From Thermomonas aquatica (GTDB taxonomy: Bacteria; Pseudomonadota; Gammaproteobacteria; Xanthomonadales; Xanthomonadaceae): DNA of 64,000 bases. The DNA lies in NCBI RefSeq assembly GCF_006337105.1, contig NZ_CP040871.1, positions 620,001 through 684,000 on the forward strand, in the 5' to 3' direction. Under the pieces are notes generated by a model that was not told the origin of the DNA, ran no database searches, and was given only the letters and a program-made list of their open reading frames with translations. Position numbers and translations under genes: made by a program. Shown here piece by piece: positions 25,595 through 36,838 of this stretch (position 1 is its first letter; each line of letters starts with the position of its first letter).

Positions 25595-27559
25595 CTACAG
25601 GTAGTCCGCGATCCGGACCTCGTCGATCTGCTCGGCGCGCATGAAGCGCCGCGCATAGTCCAGGTGCACGCCGCTGCGCAGGAACAGCTCGAACAGTTCC
25701 GGGTCGATGTGGTTGTCCTTGCGCATGGACGCCATGATCTTCAGCGCCTCGGACAGGGTCTTGCCCGGCTTGTACGGGCGGTCGGCGGCGGTCAGCGCCT
25801 CGAAGATGTCGGCGATCGCCATCATCCGCGCGACCGGGCTGAGCTGGCTGCGGTCCAGCCGCCGCGGGTAGCCGGTGCCGTCCATCTTCTCGTGGTGGCC
25901 GCCGGCGATCTCCGGCACCGCGCGCAGGTGGCGCGGGAACGGCAGCTCGCTGAGCATCCGGATCGTGTGCACCATGTGCTCGTTGATCTTGTATCGCTCC
26001 TCGGCGGTGAGCGTGCCGCGGCTGATCGACAGGTTGTGCAGTTCGCCGCGGTTGTACAGCAGCTCCGGCACCTCGACCCGGAACCCCCACTGGTTGTCCG
26101 CCGCGATGGCCTCCTCCGGCGGCCGCGGGATGCGGTGCTCGGGCTTGTCCGCCAGCAGCGTCTCTTCCACCGGCAGCGGCAAGGGCGGCGCGGCGTGGCG
26201 CGCGAGCTCGTCGCGCGAGACGCCCTTGCGCTCGTCCAGCGTGCGCCACCAGCGCCGCGCGCCGATCTCGCGCAGGCGCTGCTGCTTCTCGGGCGACAGG
26301 TATTCGCCGCCGACATTGCAGTCGGCGACGAAGGCGAATTCGTCGTCCAGCGCGGCCAGCAGCACATCGCGGCGTTCGCGCAAGGCGGCCTGGTCGCCGC
26401 CTTCGGCGAGGCCGCGCCAATACCCGATCTCGGCATCGCGCTTGAGCACCTCGAAGCGCATGCGCACCTCGTGGATGCGGTCGTAGACGGTTTCCAGCTT
26501 GGTCGCCTTGTCCACCACGTGTTCCGGCGTGGCGACCTTGCCGCAGTCGTGCAGCCAGGCGCCGATGTGCAGCGCTTCCCATTCCTCGGCATCCAGGCCG
26601 AAGCCGGCATACGGCCCGTCCTGCGCCGCGCATGCGGCGCGCGCCAGCATGAAGGTCAGTTCCGGCACGCGCTCGCAGTGGCCGCCGGTATAGGGGCTCT
26701 GCGCATCGATGGCGCCGGCGATCATGCGGATGGTCGCCTCCAGCAAGGTCTTCTGCCCGCGCAGCAGTTCCTGCGTTTCCAGCGAGGTGGCCGCGCTCGC
26801 CGCCAGCGCCTCGATGAAACTGGCGTTGGCGGCATCGATCTCGCCGTCCTTGAACAGCAGCAGCATGCCCAGCAACTGCTCGCGGCGGTCGCGCAGCGGC
26901 AGCGCCAGGGTGGCGTACGACGCCAAGCCGGCATCCAGCCCGATCGCCTCGAGCTCGGCGGCCGTCATCCGCCCGTTCGCCGGCTGCATGGTCGCCCGCG
27001 CATCCGCCATCAGCCGCGGCAAGGCCTCCTGCTGCAGCGACGGCAAGCCGGGATGCGCCCTGGCCCTGCCGCCCTCGGCATCCAGCGCGGTCGCGCCCAG
27101 CGCATCGGTCACCCCGTCGACCAGGTACAGCACGCCACCGCGCGCGCCGGCGAGGTCCACCATCTTGTCCAGCAACCACGGCTGCAGCGCCTCGAGGTCG
27201 GTTTCGGTCGCCAGCCGGCGATTGATGCGCAGGAAGCGGCGCACGGCATCGCGCATCAGGTCGAAGGCGCCGCCGAGCTGGTCGATTTCCTGCACCGGCG
27301 AACGGATCAGCGGATGGTCGCTGAAGTCGAAGCGGCGCACCGCCTCCGCCTGCTTCGCCAGTTCCGCCAGCGGCGCGGCGATCCGGCGCGAGGCCAGCAA
27401 CGCCAGCACCGCCACCGCGCCGAGCAGCAGGCCGAATTCGCCGAGCCCGGGGATCACGTCGCCGAAATGGCGCAGCACCAGCCCGGTCACCGCCACCAGG
27501 CCGACCGACAGCAAGGTGATATGGAGGTACAGCGGCAGACTCTTGTGCTTGCCGTCCAT
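25595..27559 (-). CDS. Membrane HD-GYP domain protein (putative c-di-GMP phosphodiesterase) with long insertion
   Basis: A 654-aa protein. Two N-terminal helices (about residues 10-55) lead to a HAMP-like linker and a GAF-like domain (about 115-270). The HD-GYP part starts near residue 285. The HD half (AWLHDCGKVATPEHVVDK) is near residue 335 and the GYP half (HHEKMDGTGYP) near residue 553, so over 200 residues separate motifs that normally lie about 60 apart. HD-GYP enzymes hydrolyse c-di-GMP to pGpG or GMP. Metal ligands of both halves are present, so activity is plausible. With the neighbouring cyclase it completes a local c-di-GMP make-and-break set. Confidence 0.9.
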   Translation of the reverse strand: MDGKHKSLPLYLHITLLSVGLVAVTGLVLRHFGDVIPGLGEFGLLLGAVAVLALLASRRIAAPLAELAKQAEAVRRFDFSDHPLIRSPVQEIDQLGGAFDLMRDAVRRFLRINRRLATETDLEALQPWLLDKMVDLAGARGGVLYLVDGVTDALGATALDAEGGRARAHPGLPSLQQEALPRLMADARATMQPANGRMTAAELEAIGLDAGLASYATLALPLRDRREQLLGMLLLFKDGEIDAANASFIEALAASAATSLETQELLRGQKTLLEATIRMIAGAIDAQSPYTGGHCERVPELTFMLARAACAAQDGPYAGFGLDAEEWEALHIGAWLHDCGKVATPEHVVDKATKLETVYDRIHEVRMRFEVLKRDAEIGYWRGLAEGGDQAALRERRDVLLAALDDEFAFVADCNVGGEYLSPEKQQRLREIGARRWWRTLDERKGVSRDELARHAAPPLPLPVEETLLADKPEHRIPRPPEEAIAADNQWGFRVEVPELLYNRGELHNLSISRGTLTAEERYKINEHMVHTIRMLSELPFPRHLRAVPEIAGGHHEKMDGTGYPRRLDRSQLSPVARMMAIADIFEALTAADRPYKPGKTLSEALKIMASMRKDNHIDPELFELFLRSGVHLDYARRFMRAEQIDEVRIADYL

Positions 27560-27614
27560 GGCGTCCCCCGCGACGCGTCCGACCCGCCGAGTCTAGCAAT
27601 CGCGCGCGCGCGAA

Positions 27615-28898
<1,284 letters not shown>

Positions 28899-28921
28899 GC
28901 CGCATAGTTTAGTCTGGCTGG

Positions 28922-30274
28922 ATGAACTTCGATCCGCCGCGCGACCAGGTCCTGACCCCCAGCCAGCTGAACACCCTGGCCCGCGACTTGCTGGAAGGCG
29001 CGTTCCCGCTGGTGCTGGTGGAAGGGGAGATCGGCAACCTGTCGCGGCCGGGCTCCGGGCACCTGTACTTCACCCTCAAGGACGCCCGCGCGCAGGTGCG
29101 CTGCGCCCTGTTCAAGCCCAAGAGCCAGTGGCTGAAGTTCGTCCCGCGCGAAGGCCTGAAGGTGGTCGCGCGCGGCCGCCTGACCCTGTACGAGGCGCGC
29201 GGCGATTACCAGCTGGTCTGCGATTCGCTGGAGGAAGCCGGCGAAGGCGCGCTGCGCCGGGCCTTCGACGAACTGAAGGCGAAACTGGCCACGGAAGGCC
29301 TGTTCGACGCGGAGCGCAAACGCGCCCTGCCCGCCTTCGTGCGCCGGCTGGCAGTGATCACTTCGCCCTCGGGTGCGGTCATCCGCGACATCGTCAGCGT
29401 GCTGCGCCGGCGTTTCCCGCTGGTCGAGGTCGACCTGCTGCCAGTGCCGGTGCAAGGCGAAGGCGCGGCGGCGCAGGTCCGCGCGATGCTGCAACGCGCG
29501 GATGCCAGCGGCCGCTACGACGCGATCCTGCTCGCCCGCGGCGGCGGCTCGCTGGAAGACCTGTGGGCGTTCAACGACGAGGCCTTGGCGCGCGCGATCG
29601 CCGCATCGAAGGTGCCGGTAGTCTCCGCCATCGGCCACGAGACCGACTTCTCGCTCAGCGATTTCGCCGCCGACCTGCGCGCGCCCACGCCCTCGGCCTC
29701 CGCCGAGCTGCTGGTGCCCGATGCCGCGACCCTGTCCGCGCGCCTGCAGGGCCTGCATCGGCAATTGCTCGCCCTGCAGGCGAACGCGCTGCGCCAGCGC
29801 ATGCAGCGCGCGGACCGCGCCTTCCTGCGCCTGCAGGCCCTGCGCCCGCAGGCGCGGCTGGAAGCCCTCGCGCAACGCGCACGGCAGGCGCAGGCGCGGC
29901 TGGCGAACGCGATGCAGCGCCGGCTGGAACGCGAACACGCGGCGCTGCGCCACGCCGACGCGATCCTGCGCGCCACCCATCCGCAACGCCGGCTGCAACT
30001 GGCGCGCGCGCGCCTCGAATGGTTGCGCGGCCGCCCGCAGGCGATCCTCGCGCAACGCCTGCAACAGGACGCCCTGCACCTGCGCGGGCTGGCGCGCTCG
30101 CTGCATGCGGTCAGCCCCTTGGCCACGGTCGCGCGCGGCTACAGCATCCTCCAGCACGCCGATGGCCGCATCGTGCGCGGCATCGGCGACGCCGCCGTCG
30201 GCGACACCCTGCACGGCCGCCTGCACGATGGCCGGCTGCGCCTGCACGTCGAAGGCAAGGAGCCCCCCGCATGA
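28922..30274 (+). CDS. xseA: Exodeoxyribonuclease VII large subunit
   Basis: A 450-aa nuclease subunit. The N-terminal OB fold includes [22 protein letters not shown]. The catalytic core has [32 protein letters not shown] and [26 protein letters not shown] long Arg/Leu/Gln-rich coiled-coil arm follows (about residues 260-390). It degrades single-stranded DNA from both ends and takes part in repair and phage defence. No xseB small-subunit gene is adjacent. The stop overlaps the start of the downstream aldehyde dehydrogenase gene by four bases. Confidence 0.95.
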   Translation: MNFDPPRDQVLTPSQLNTLARDLLEGAFPLVLVEGEIGNLSRPGSGHLYFTLKDARAQVRCALFKPKSQWLKFVPREGLKVVARGRLTLYEARGDYQLVCDSLEEAGEGALRRAFDELKAKLATEGLFDAERKRALPAFVRRLAVITSPSGAVIRDIVSVLRRRFPLVEVDLLPVPVQGEGAAAQVRAMLQRADASGRYDAILLARGGGSLEDLWAFNDEALARAIAASKVPVVSAIGHETDFSLSDFAADLRAPTPSASAELLVPDAATLSARLQGLHRQLLALQANALRQRMQRADRAFLRLQALRPQARLEALAQRARQAQARLANAMQRRLEREHAALRHADAILRATHPQRRLQLARARLEWLRGRPQAILAQRLQQDALHLRGLARSLHAVSPLATVARGYSILQHADGRIVRGIGDAAVGDTLHGRLHDGRLRLHVEGKEPPA

Positions 30275-31701
30275 ACGACGTCTACCCGTACTACCTCGCC
30301 AATCGCGCGGTGCAGGCGAATACCGGCCTCGAAGTCCTCGACAAGTACAGCGGCAAGGTGGCCGCGCGCACCGCGTTCGCCGATGCCGCGGCGATCGACG
30401 CGGCGATCAGCGCCGCATACGACGCGCGCGCGGCGATGGCCGCGTTCCCGCCGGATGCGCGCCGCGACGTGCTCGAGCATTGCGTGCGCCGTTTCGGCGA
30501 ACGCAGCGAGGAACTCGCGCTGGCCCTGTGCATCGAGGCCGGCAAGCCGATCCGCGATGCGCGCGGCGAAGTGACCCGGCTGGTCGACACCTTCCGCATC
30601 GCCGCCGGCGAGGCCACCCGGATCGGCGGCGAGGTGCTGGAACTCGGGATCTCCCCGCGCACCCGCGGTTACCGCGGGATGACCAAGCGGGTGCCGGTCG
30701 GCGCCTGCAGCTTCATCACCCCGTTCAATTTCCCGCTCAACCTGGTCGCGCACAAGGTCGCACCGGCGATCGCCGCCGGCTGCCCGTTCGTGCTCAAGCC
30801 GGCGGCGAAAACCCCGTTGGGTGCGCTGATCATCGGCGAGGTGCTGGCCGAAACCGACCTGCCGGCGGGCGCGTTCTCGATCCTGCCCTGCAGCAACGAG
30901 GACGCCGCAGCGCTGACCAGCGACGAACGGATCGCCCTGCTCAGCTTCACCGGCGGCCTGGTCGGCTGGGAGCTGAAGGCGCGCGCGGGGCGCAAGAAGG
31001 TCACCCTCGAACTGGGCGGCAACGCGGCCTGCATCGTCGACGCCGATCCCGGCCAGCCGCTGGACGAGCTGGTCGAACGCCTGGTGTTCGGCGCGTATTA
31101 CCAGAGCGGGCAAAGCTGCATCAGCGTGCAGCGGATCATCGCCCATCGCGCGGTCTTCGATGCGCTGTGCGAACGGCTCGCCGCAGCGGTGGCCGGGCTG
31201 CGGACCGGCGACCCGCGCGACGAGGCCACCTTCATCGGCCCGGTGATCGACGAGGCGGCGGCGCAACGCATCGACGGCTGGATCGATGCCGCCGTCGCCG
31301 GCGGCGCCAAGGCGCTGGTGCGCGGCGCACGCAAGGGCAACATGCTGCCCGCCGCCTTGCTGGCCGATGTGCCGCGCGATGCCGACCTGTACCGCAAGGA
31401 AGCGTTCGGTCCGGTCGCCTGCATCGAGGCCTACGACGATTTCGACGAAGCCATCGCGCGCGCCAACGACAGCGCGTTCGGCCTGCAGGCCGGCGTGTTC
31501 ACCGCCGACCTGGGGCATGCGATGCGCGCCTGGGATGCGCTGGAAACGGGCGGGGTGATCGTCGGCGACGTGCCCAGCTTCCGCGTCGACAACATGCCCT
31601 ACGGCGGGATCAAGCAATCCGGGCTGGGCCGCGAGGGCGTGCGCTGGGCGATCGCCGACATGACCGAGGAACGGCTGCTGGTGATCCGCGACCGCGCCTA
31701 A
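30271..31701 (+). CDS. NAD(P)-dependent aldehyde dehydrogenase family protein
   Basis: A 476-aa class-3-type [21 protein letters not shown] is the cofactor-binding turn, [10 protein letters not shown] carries the general-base Glu near residue 249, and [11 protein letters not shown] the catalytic Cys near residue 283. [13 protein letters not shown] and [14 protein letters not shown] are late ALDH signatures. The pattern resembles lactaldehyde, succinate-semialdehyde or non-phosphorylating glyceraldehyde-3-phosphate dehydrogenases, so the substrate is open. It is distinct from the ALDH7 enzyme at 16173. Translation appears coupled to xseA through an ATGA overlap, an unusual partner for a nuclease subunit. 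Confidence 0.87.
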   Translation: MNDVYPYYLANRAVQANTGLEVLDKYSGKVAARTAFADAAAIDAAISAAYDARAAMAAFPPDARRDVLEHCVRRFGERSEELALALCIEAGKPIRDARGEVTRLVDTFRIAAGEATRIGGEVLELGISPRTRGYRGMTKRVPVGACSFITPFNFPLNLVAHKVAPAIAAGCPFVLKPAAKTPLGALIIGEVLAETDLPAGAFSILPCSNEDAAALTSDERIALLSFTGGLVGWELKARAGRKKVTLELGGNAACIVDADPGQPLDELVERLVFGAYYQSGQSCISVQRIIAHRAVFDALCERLAAAVAGLRTGDPRDEATFIGPVIDEAAAQRIDGWIDAAVAGGAKALVRGARKGNMLPAALLADVPRDADLYRKEAFGPVACIEAYDDFDEAIARANDSAFGLQAGVFTADLGHAMRAWDALETGGVIVGDVPSFRVDNMPYGGIKQSGLGREGVRWAIADMTEERLLVIRDRA

Positions 31702-31729
31702 CCCCGTTCGCCGGGATGGCGCGTTCACC

Positions 31730-31748
31730 CTCCCGTCCACCACGGGAG
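31730..31748 (+). promoter_or_regulatory. Hairpin covering the ribosome-binding site of the VWA lipoprotein gene
   Basis: CTCCCGT (31730-31736) pairs perfectly with ACGGGAG (31742-31748) around a five-base loop. The GGGAG of the downstream arm is also the only Shine-Dalgarno sequence, seven bases before the ATG at 31756. The fold would hide the ribosome site. It could equally be a weak terminator of the upstream aldehyde dehydrogenase transcript. Confidence 0.35.
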
Positions 31749-31755
31749 TCCCGCC

Positions 31756-33480
31756 ATGCAACGCCATCGCCTGTGCACCGCCCTGCTCTGCGCCATCGCC
31801 CTGTCCGCCTGCAGCACCGCCCGCGAAAACGCGGCCGCCGAGCAGGATGCGGCCGCCGCGGGCGCGATCGCCTATCCCGTCGCCCCGCCTGCGCCGCCGG
31901 CGCCCGCGTCCGATGCCGCGACCCTCGACAGCGTCGCCGTGGCCGCACCCGCGATGGCCAAGCAGGCCAACTTCGCGATGCGGATGATGGCGCCGCCCGC
32001 CGAACCGTTCGCCGGCGGTTACCGGCAGGACGAGAACACCGAGAAATACGAGCACCGCGAGGACAACCCGGTGCACCGCGCCAGCGAACAGCCGCTGTCG
32101 ACCTTCTCCATCGACGTCGACACCGGCAGCTACGCCAACGTGCGGCGCATGCTGCGCCAGGGCGTGCGCCCGCCGGCGGACTCGGTGCGCGCGGAGGAGT
32201 TCATCAACTATTTCAGTTACGGCCATCCGGCGCCGCAATCGCGGGAGGCGCCGTTCCGGGTCAGCACCGAACTCGCGCCCGCGCCGTGGAACGCAAAGCG
32301 CCAGCTGCTGATGGTCGGGATCAAGGGCTACGACGTGCCCAAGGCCACCTTGCCGCCGTCCAACCTGGTGTTCCTGATCGACACCTCCGGTTCGATGGAC
32401 GAACCGAACAAGCTGCCGCTGCTCAAGCAGGCGTTCGCCCAGCTGGTGCCGCAGTTGCGCGCGCAGGACCGGGTGTCGATCGTGGTCTATGCCGGCTCGG
32501 CCGGACTGGTGCTGCCGCCGACGCCGGGCGACCGCCATGGCGAGATCCTGGCCGCGCTGGAACAGTTGCAGGCCGGCGGCAGCACCAATGGCGGCGAAGG
32601 CATCCAGCTGGCTTATGCGATGGCGAAACAGGGCTTCGCCAAGGGCGGCGTGAACCGGGTGATCCTGGCCACCGATGGCGACTTCAACGTCGGCATCAGC
32701 GACCGCAAGGCGCTGGAAACCCTGGTCGGCGACCAGCGCAAGTCCGGCGTGGCGCTGAGCACGCTCGGCTTCGGCGACGGCAACTACAACGACGCCATGG
32801 CCGAACGCCTGGCCGACGTCGGCGACGGCAACCACGCCTACATCGACACCCTGCAGGAAGCGCGCAAGGTGCTGGTCGACGAGATGCAGTCGACCCTGCT
32901 GACCATCGCCCGCGACGTGAAGATCCAGATCGAGTTCAACCCCGCGCAGGTCGCCGAGTACCGCCTGATCGGCTACGAGAACCGCGCGCTGAAGGACGAG
33001 GATTTCGCCAACGACAAGGTCGACGCCGGCGACATCGGCGCCGGCCATGAAGTGACCGCGCTGTACGAAATCGCCCTGGCCGGTTCCGGCGGGGAACGCC
33101 TGCCGCCGCTGCGCTACGCCGGCAAACGGGCGACACCGCCCGAAGCCGGCACGGCGGACGAAATCGCCCACCTGCGGCTGCGCTACAAACTGCCGGATGC
33201 CGCAGCCAGCAAGCTGATCGAAACCCCGGTCCTGCGCTCGCAACTCAAGGCCGGGCCGGGCGAATCGCTGCGCTTCGCCGCCGCGGTCGCCGCGTTTGCC
33301 GACGCCCTGCGCGGCGGCACGCAGATGCAGGGCTGGGACTGGGACGACATCCTGGCCGCCGCGCGCAACGCGCAGGGCGCCGACCGTTGGGGCCTGCGCG
33401 CGGAATTCCTGCAACTGGTGGCGGCGGCCCGCCAGCAACTGGGCGCCGATTCCACGCGTTCCACCGCGATCGCGGACTGA
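31756..33480 (+). CDS. VWA-domain lipoprotein (YfbK-like, with C-terminal DUF3520)
   Basis: A 574-aa lipoprotein with lipobox LSAC (Cys19). A Pro/Ala-rich linker runs to about residue 65, followed by a YfbK-type N-terminal region containing PLSTFSIDVDTGSYANVRR. The von Willebrand factor A domain (about residues 190-370) has an intact metal site LVFLIDTSGSMD. The C-terminal part (about 385-560) matches DUF3520. Such proteins are envelope-anchored adhesion or scaffold modules of unsettled function. The linker contains ATLDSVAV, echoing STLDTVDV in the predicted anti-sigma protein at 36835; this may reflect shared regulation or simple composition. Confidence 0.88.
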   Translation: MQRHRLCTALLCAIALSACSTARENAAAEQDAAAAGAIAYPVAPPAPPAPASDAATLDSVAVAAPAMAKQANFAMRMMAPPAEPFAGGYRQDENTEKYEHREDNPVHRASEQPLSTFSIDVDTGSYANVRRMLRQGVRPPADSVRAEEFINYFSYGHPAPQSREAPFRVSTELAPAPWNAKRQLLMVGIKGYDVPKATLPPSNLVFLIDTSGSMDEPNKLPLLKQAFAQLVPQLRAQDRVSIVVYAGSAGLVLPPTPGDRHGEILAALEQLQAGGSTNGGEGIQLAYAMAKQGFAKGGVNRVILATDGDFNVGISDRKALETLVGDQRKSGVALSTLGFGDGNYNDAMAERLADVGDGNHAYIDTLQEARKVLVDEMQSTLLTIARDVKIQIEFNPAQVAEYRLIGYENRALKDEDFANDKVDAGDIGAGHEVTALYEIALAGSGGERLPPLRYAGKRATPPEAGTADEIAHLRLRYKLPDAAASKLIETPVLRSQLKAGPGESLRFAAAVAAFADALRGGTQMQGWDWDDILAAARNAQGADRWGLRAEFLQLVAAARQQLGADSTRSTAIAD

Positions 33481-33504
33481 ACCGCGACCGCCTTCGCACC
33501 TGCC

Positions 33505-36123
33505 TCAGGCCGGCGGCTCTGGACGCCCGAAAAGGAAGCCTTGCGCATAGGTGCAGCCCAGCTCGAGCAGGCGCTCGCGCTGGGCCTGGGTCTCCACGCC
33601 CTCGGCGATGATCTCGATGCCCAGGCTGCCCGCCAGCGCCACGATCGCGCGGATCACCGCCACGCTTTCCGCGCGCGCGTCGCCATTGAGGTCGGCGACG
33701 AAGCTGCGGTCGATCTTGAGCGCGGCGATCGGGAACCGGTGCAGGTAGGACAAGGCCGAGAAACCGGTGCCGAAATCGTCCAGCTGCGCCAGCACGCCGC
33801 GCTCGCGCAACAGGTTCAGGCTCTGGCTGATCCGCGGCGCGTCGTCCAGCAACGCCACTTCGGTGATCTCGATGCGCAGCCGCGACGGCGCCACTCCCGC
33901 CGCCGCGACCAGGCCGAGCAGCCGGTCGGCGAAATCCGGCGAACGGAAATGCCGCGGCGAGACGTTGATCGCCACGTAGCCCGGCATGTCGCTGCGCGCC
34001 ATGTCGGCGATCACCCGCGCGTACATCAGCCAGTCGACCTGTTCGATCAAGCCGCTTTCCTCGCCGACGTCGAGGAACGCGCCCGGCGCCAGCAGGCCGC
34101 GCTGCTCGTGGCGCCAGCGCAGCAGCGCCTCGGACCCGACCACCGTCGCATCGGACATGCGCACGATCGGCTGGTAGTGCGGCTCGAACGCATCGCTGTT
34201 GATCGCGCGGCGCAGGTCCGCCTCCAGGTCCAGCGTGCGCGTGGCTTCCTCGCGCATGGCCTCGTCGAACAACTCGCAGCGGTCGCGGCCCTCGCCCTTG
34301 GCGCGGTACATCGCCGCATCGGCATCGCGCAGCATCTCCTCGCCGTTCTCGTAGCGCGGATGCCACATGGCGATGCCGATGCTGGCGGTGGGGAACAGCT
34401 CGCGCCCGGCGATCCAGACCGGCGCGCCCAGCGCGGCCAGCACGCGGCGCCCGAGCTCTTCCGCCATCCCCGGGCCGTCCAGCCCCTCGGCGAGGATCGC
34501 GTATTCGTCGCCGCCGAGCCGCGCCACCATGTCGGTGCCGCGCACGGTGCCGACGATCCGGCGGCCGGCCTCGATCAGCAATTCGTCGCCGACCGCATGG
34601 CCCACGCTGTCGTTGACCAGCTTGAAGCGGTCCAGGTCGAGGAACAGCACGGCGAAGCAGGCGTTGGCATCGCCGCGCGCGCCGGCGATCGCGCGCGCCA
34701 GCCGTTCCAGCAACTGCACCCGGTTCGGCAAGCCGGTCAGGGCGTCGTGGGTGGCCTGGTAGGTCAGCTTGCGCTCGGCGCGCATGCGCTCGCCCATCTG
34801 CTCGACCAGCTCGGCGTTGGCCTCGGCCAGTTCGCGGGTGCGCTCGCTGACCCGCTGCTCCAGCCCTGCATGCGCCTGCACCAGCCGGTCCTGCGCCTGC
34901 TTGCGGGCCAGGCCGCTGCCGATGTGGTAGGCGACGAAGGTCAGCAGTTCCTGGTCGCGGCTGCTGAAGCCGATTTCGGGCGAATAGCTCTGCACCGCGA
35001 TCACCCCGACCACCCGGTCGTCGTGCAGCAGCGGCACGCCCAGCCAGCAATGCGCCAGGGTGCCGATGCTGCGCACCTTGCCCGCCGCTTCCAGCTGGGC
35101 GATGCGCGGACGGTCGGCGAGCAGGGCCTTGCCGCTGCCCAGCACGTATTCGGTCAGGCCCTTGGCGGCCTTGCGCGGGCGGCGCACCGCATCGCGTTCG
35201 TCCACCGAATAGGGGAATTCGAGCATCGTGCGGTCGGCCGACAGCATCGCGATGTAGAAATTGCGCGCATACAGCAGGCCGCCGACCACCTTGTGGATCT
35301 CGGCGTAGAAGCGTTCCAGCGTCTCGCTGGTCATCGACAGTTCGGCGATGCGGAACAAGGCGCGCTGCAGCTCCTGCGAGCGCTGCCGCTCCAGCACTTC
35401 CGCCTGCAGGTCGAGGTTGGCCTGGCGCAGCTCGTGGGTGCGTTCCTCGACCCGCTGTTCGAGCTGCTCGCGCGCATGGTGGCGGTCGAGCGCGGTCAGG
35501 ATGTGCTGGGCCACGTAGGCCAGCAGCACGCGCTCCTCCTCGCTGTACACCCCCGGGCGCTCGTAGCTCTGCACCACGATGCCGCCGGCCACCAGGTCCT
35601 CGCGCAGCATCGGCACGCCCATCCAGTCCGCGCTGTCCGGGCCGTTGCTCTCGTCGTGGGCGATGCCGTGCCGTTCGCGCAGTTCGCGCGAAGGCCCGCG
35701 CATCGCCACGCCGCCGCGCAGCAAGGTCACGGTGAGGTTGGCATCGGCCTGGTCGAAGTCGAGCTCGGTGTCCGGGTCGTTGACGTAGGGGTCGAGCTTG
35801 TCGACGAAATACAGGAACCGCATCTTCTGCCGCGCATCGTCGTACAGGACGATGTAGAAGTTCTCGGCGTACATGAGCTCGCCGACGATCGCGTGGATCC
35901 GGCGCAGCATGTCCTGCATGTCCAGGCTGCCGCCGGCGAGGTCGGCGATCTCGTACAGGGCCAGCTGCAGGCGTTCGTTGCGGCGCAGGGATTCGATGCG
36001 TTGCTCGGCCACGTCCAGCAGGCGCACCAACTCGTCCCTTTCGAGCGCTTCACGGCGCGCCCGCGCCTCGTTTGCGCCCTGCTGCAGCTGCACGATCCTG
36101 CCCCCGTTCATGGAAGTGAGCAT
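33505..36123 (-). CDS. Tandem GAF - GGDEF - EAL c-di-GMP turnover protein
   Basis: A soluble protein of about 872 aa without membrane helices. Two GAF-like sensor domains (about residues 50-215 and 255-415) are each followed by a coiled-coil segment (EQRVEERTHEL, EQRVSERTREL). The GGDEF domain has GGDEY near residue 540 and an RxxD inhibitory site (RGTD) just before it. The EAL domain keeps SEALLRW, LDDFGTGFSAL, LKIDRSFV and EGVET, so phosphodiesterase activity is likely. The F-to-Y change in GGDEF may still allow cyclase activity. The start at 36123 is the first ATG; an in-frame TTG at 36150 and an ATG at 36111 are alternatives. Confidence 0.92.
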   Translation of the reverse strand: MLTSMNGGRIVQLQQGANEARARREALERDELVRLLDVAEQRIESLRRNERLQLALYEIADLAGGSLDMQDMLRRIHAIVGELMYAENFYIVLYDDARQKMRFLYFVDKLDPYVNDPDTELDFDQADANLTVTLLRGGVAMRGPSRELRERHGIAHDESNGPDSADWMGVPMLREDLVAGGIVVQSYERPGVYSEEERVLLAYVAQHILTALDRHHAREQLEQRVEERTHELRQANLDLQAEVLERQRSQELQRALFRIAELSMTSETLERFYAEIHKVVGGLLYARNFYIAMLSADRTMLEFPYSVDERDAVRRPRKAAKGLTEYVLGSGKALLADRPRIAQLEAAGKVRSIGTLAHCWLGVPLLHDDRVVGVIAVQSYSPEIGFSSRDQELLTFVAYHIGSGLARKQAQDRLVQAHAGLEQRVSERTRELAEANAELVEQMGERMRAERKLTYQATHDALTGLPNRVQLLERLARAIAGARGDANACFAVLFLDLDRFKLVNDSVGHAVGDELLIEAGRRIVGTVRGTDMVARLGGDEYAILAEGLDGPGMAEELGRRVLAALGAPVWIAGRELFPTASIGIAMWHPRYENGEEMLRDADAAMYRAKGEGRDRCELFDEAMREEATRTLDLEADLRRAINSDAFEPHYQPIVRMSDATVVGSEALLRWRHEQRGLLAPGAFLDVGEESGLIEQVDWLMYARVIADMARSDMPGYVAINVSPRHFRSPDFADRLLGLVAAAGVAPSRLRIEITEVALLDDAPRISQSLNLLRERGVLAQLDDFGTGFSALSYLHRFPIAALKIDRSFVADLNGDARAESVAVIRAIVALAGSLGIEIIAEGVETQAQRERLLELGCTYAQGFLFGRPEPPA

Positions 36124-36271
36124 ACCTGCCAAGTACGCGGAACGGTGCAATCCCCGGCAACCCCGAGTGCCGCCCGCATTCGTTCACAGGGACATGGATC
36201 CAGCCCACGCCCGCCCTCTCGCGCTGTCCGCACCCTTCCCTGCGCTGCCGCCAATCCGTAGGCTGGCGCGC

Positions 36272-36838
36272 ATGGATGGCCTGGATGCCAGCGATGAAGC
36301 CCTGATGCTTGCCTATGCCGCGGGCGACGCCGGGGCGTTCGAGCAGTTGTACGCCCGCCATCGCGGCAAGCTGTACCGCTACCTGTTGCGCCAGTTGCGC
36401 GACAACGCGCTCGCCGACGAATGCTTCCAGGACGTGTGGCAGCGGGTGATCAGCGCCCGCGCCGGCTGGACAAATTCGGCGAAATCCGCGGACGCCGGCT
36501 TCGCCACCTGGCTGTACACCATCGCCCACCACCGGCTGGGCGACCATTGGCGCAGCCTCAAGCATCGTCCGTCGGCACCGGCCGATGCCGACGAGCGCAC
36601 CGCGCGCCTTGCCGACCCGGACACGCCGGAGCGCGTATTGTCCGAGTTCGAACGCCGCCGCCAGCTGCAACTGGCGCTGGACGACCTGCCCGAGGAACAA
36701 CGCGAGGTACTGCTGTTGCGGCTGGAACAGGAACTGACGCTGGAGGAGATCGGCGACATCACCGGCGTCGGCCGGGAGACGGTGAAGTCGCGCCTGCGCT
36801 ACGCCATGGACAAGCTGCGTTCGAGGCTGCCCGCATGA
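36272..36838 (+). CDS. ECF sigma factor paired with a membrane protein
   Basis: A sigma-70 family factor of about 188 aa. Region 2 has QLYARHRGKLYRYLLRQL and ADECFQDVWQRVI. Region 4 has LPEEQREVLLLRLEQELT and ITGVGRETVKSRLRYAMDKL. It belongs to a different ECF group from the ChrR partner at 15286 and from the RpoE at 59816. The stop overlaps by four bases the start of a gene for a one-helix protein that is the likely anti-sigma factor. The start at 36272 is used because the domain follows directly; an upstream ATG at 36194 with a better ribosome site would add 26 Pro/Ala-rich residues. Confidence 0.9.
   Translation: MDGLDASDEALMLAYAAGDAGAFEQLYARHRGKLYRYLLRQLRDNALADECFQDVWQRVISARAGWTNSAKSADAGFATWLYTIAHHRLGDHWRSLKHRPSAPADADERTARLADPDTPERVLSEFERRRQLQLALDDLPEEQREVLLLRLEQELTLEEIGDITGVGRETVKSRLRYAMDKLRSRLPA

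Noticed and set aside
36256..36263. CCGTAGGC just upstream of the second ECF sigma gene, resembling the -10 of the ChrR-regulon motif
   Set aside because: No GCATCC-like block lies 17 bases upstream, and a start there would leave almost no leader before the ATG at 36272.
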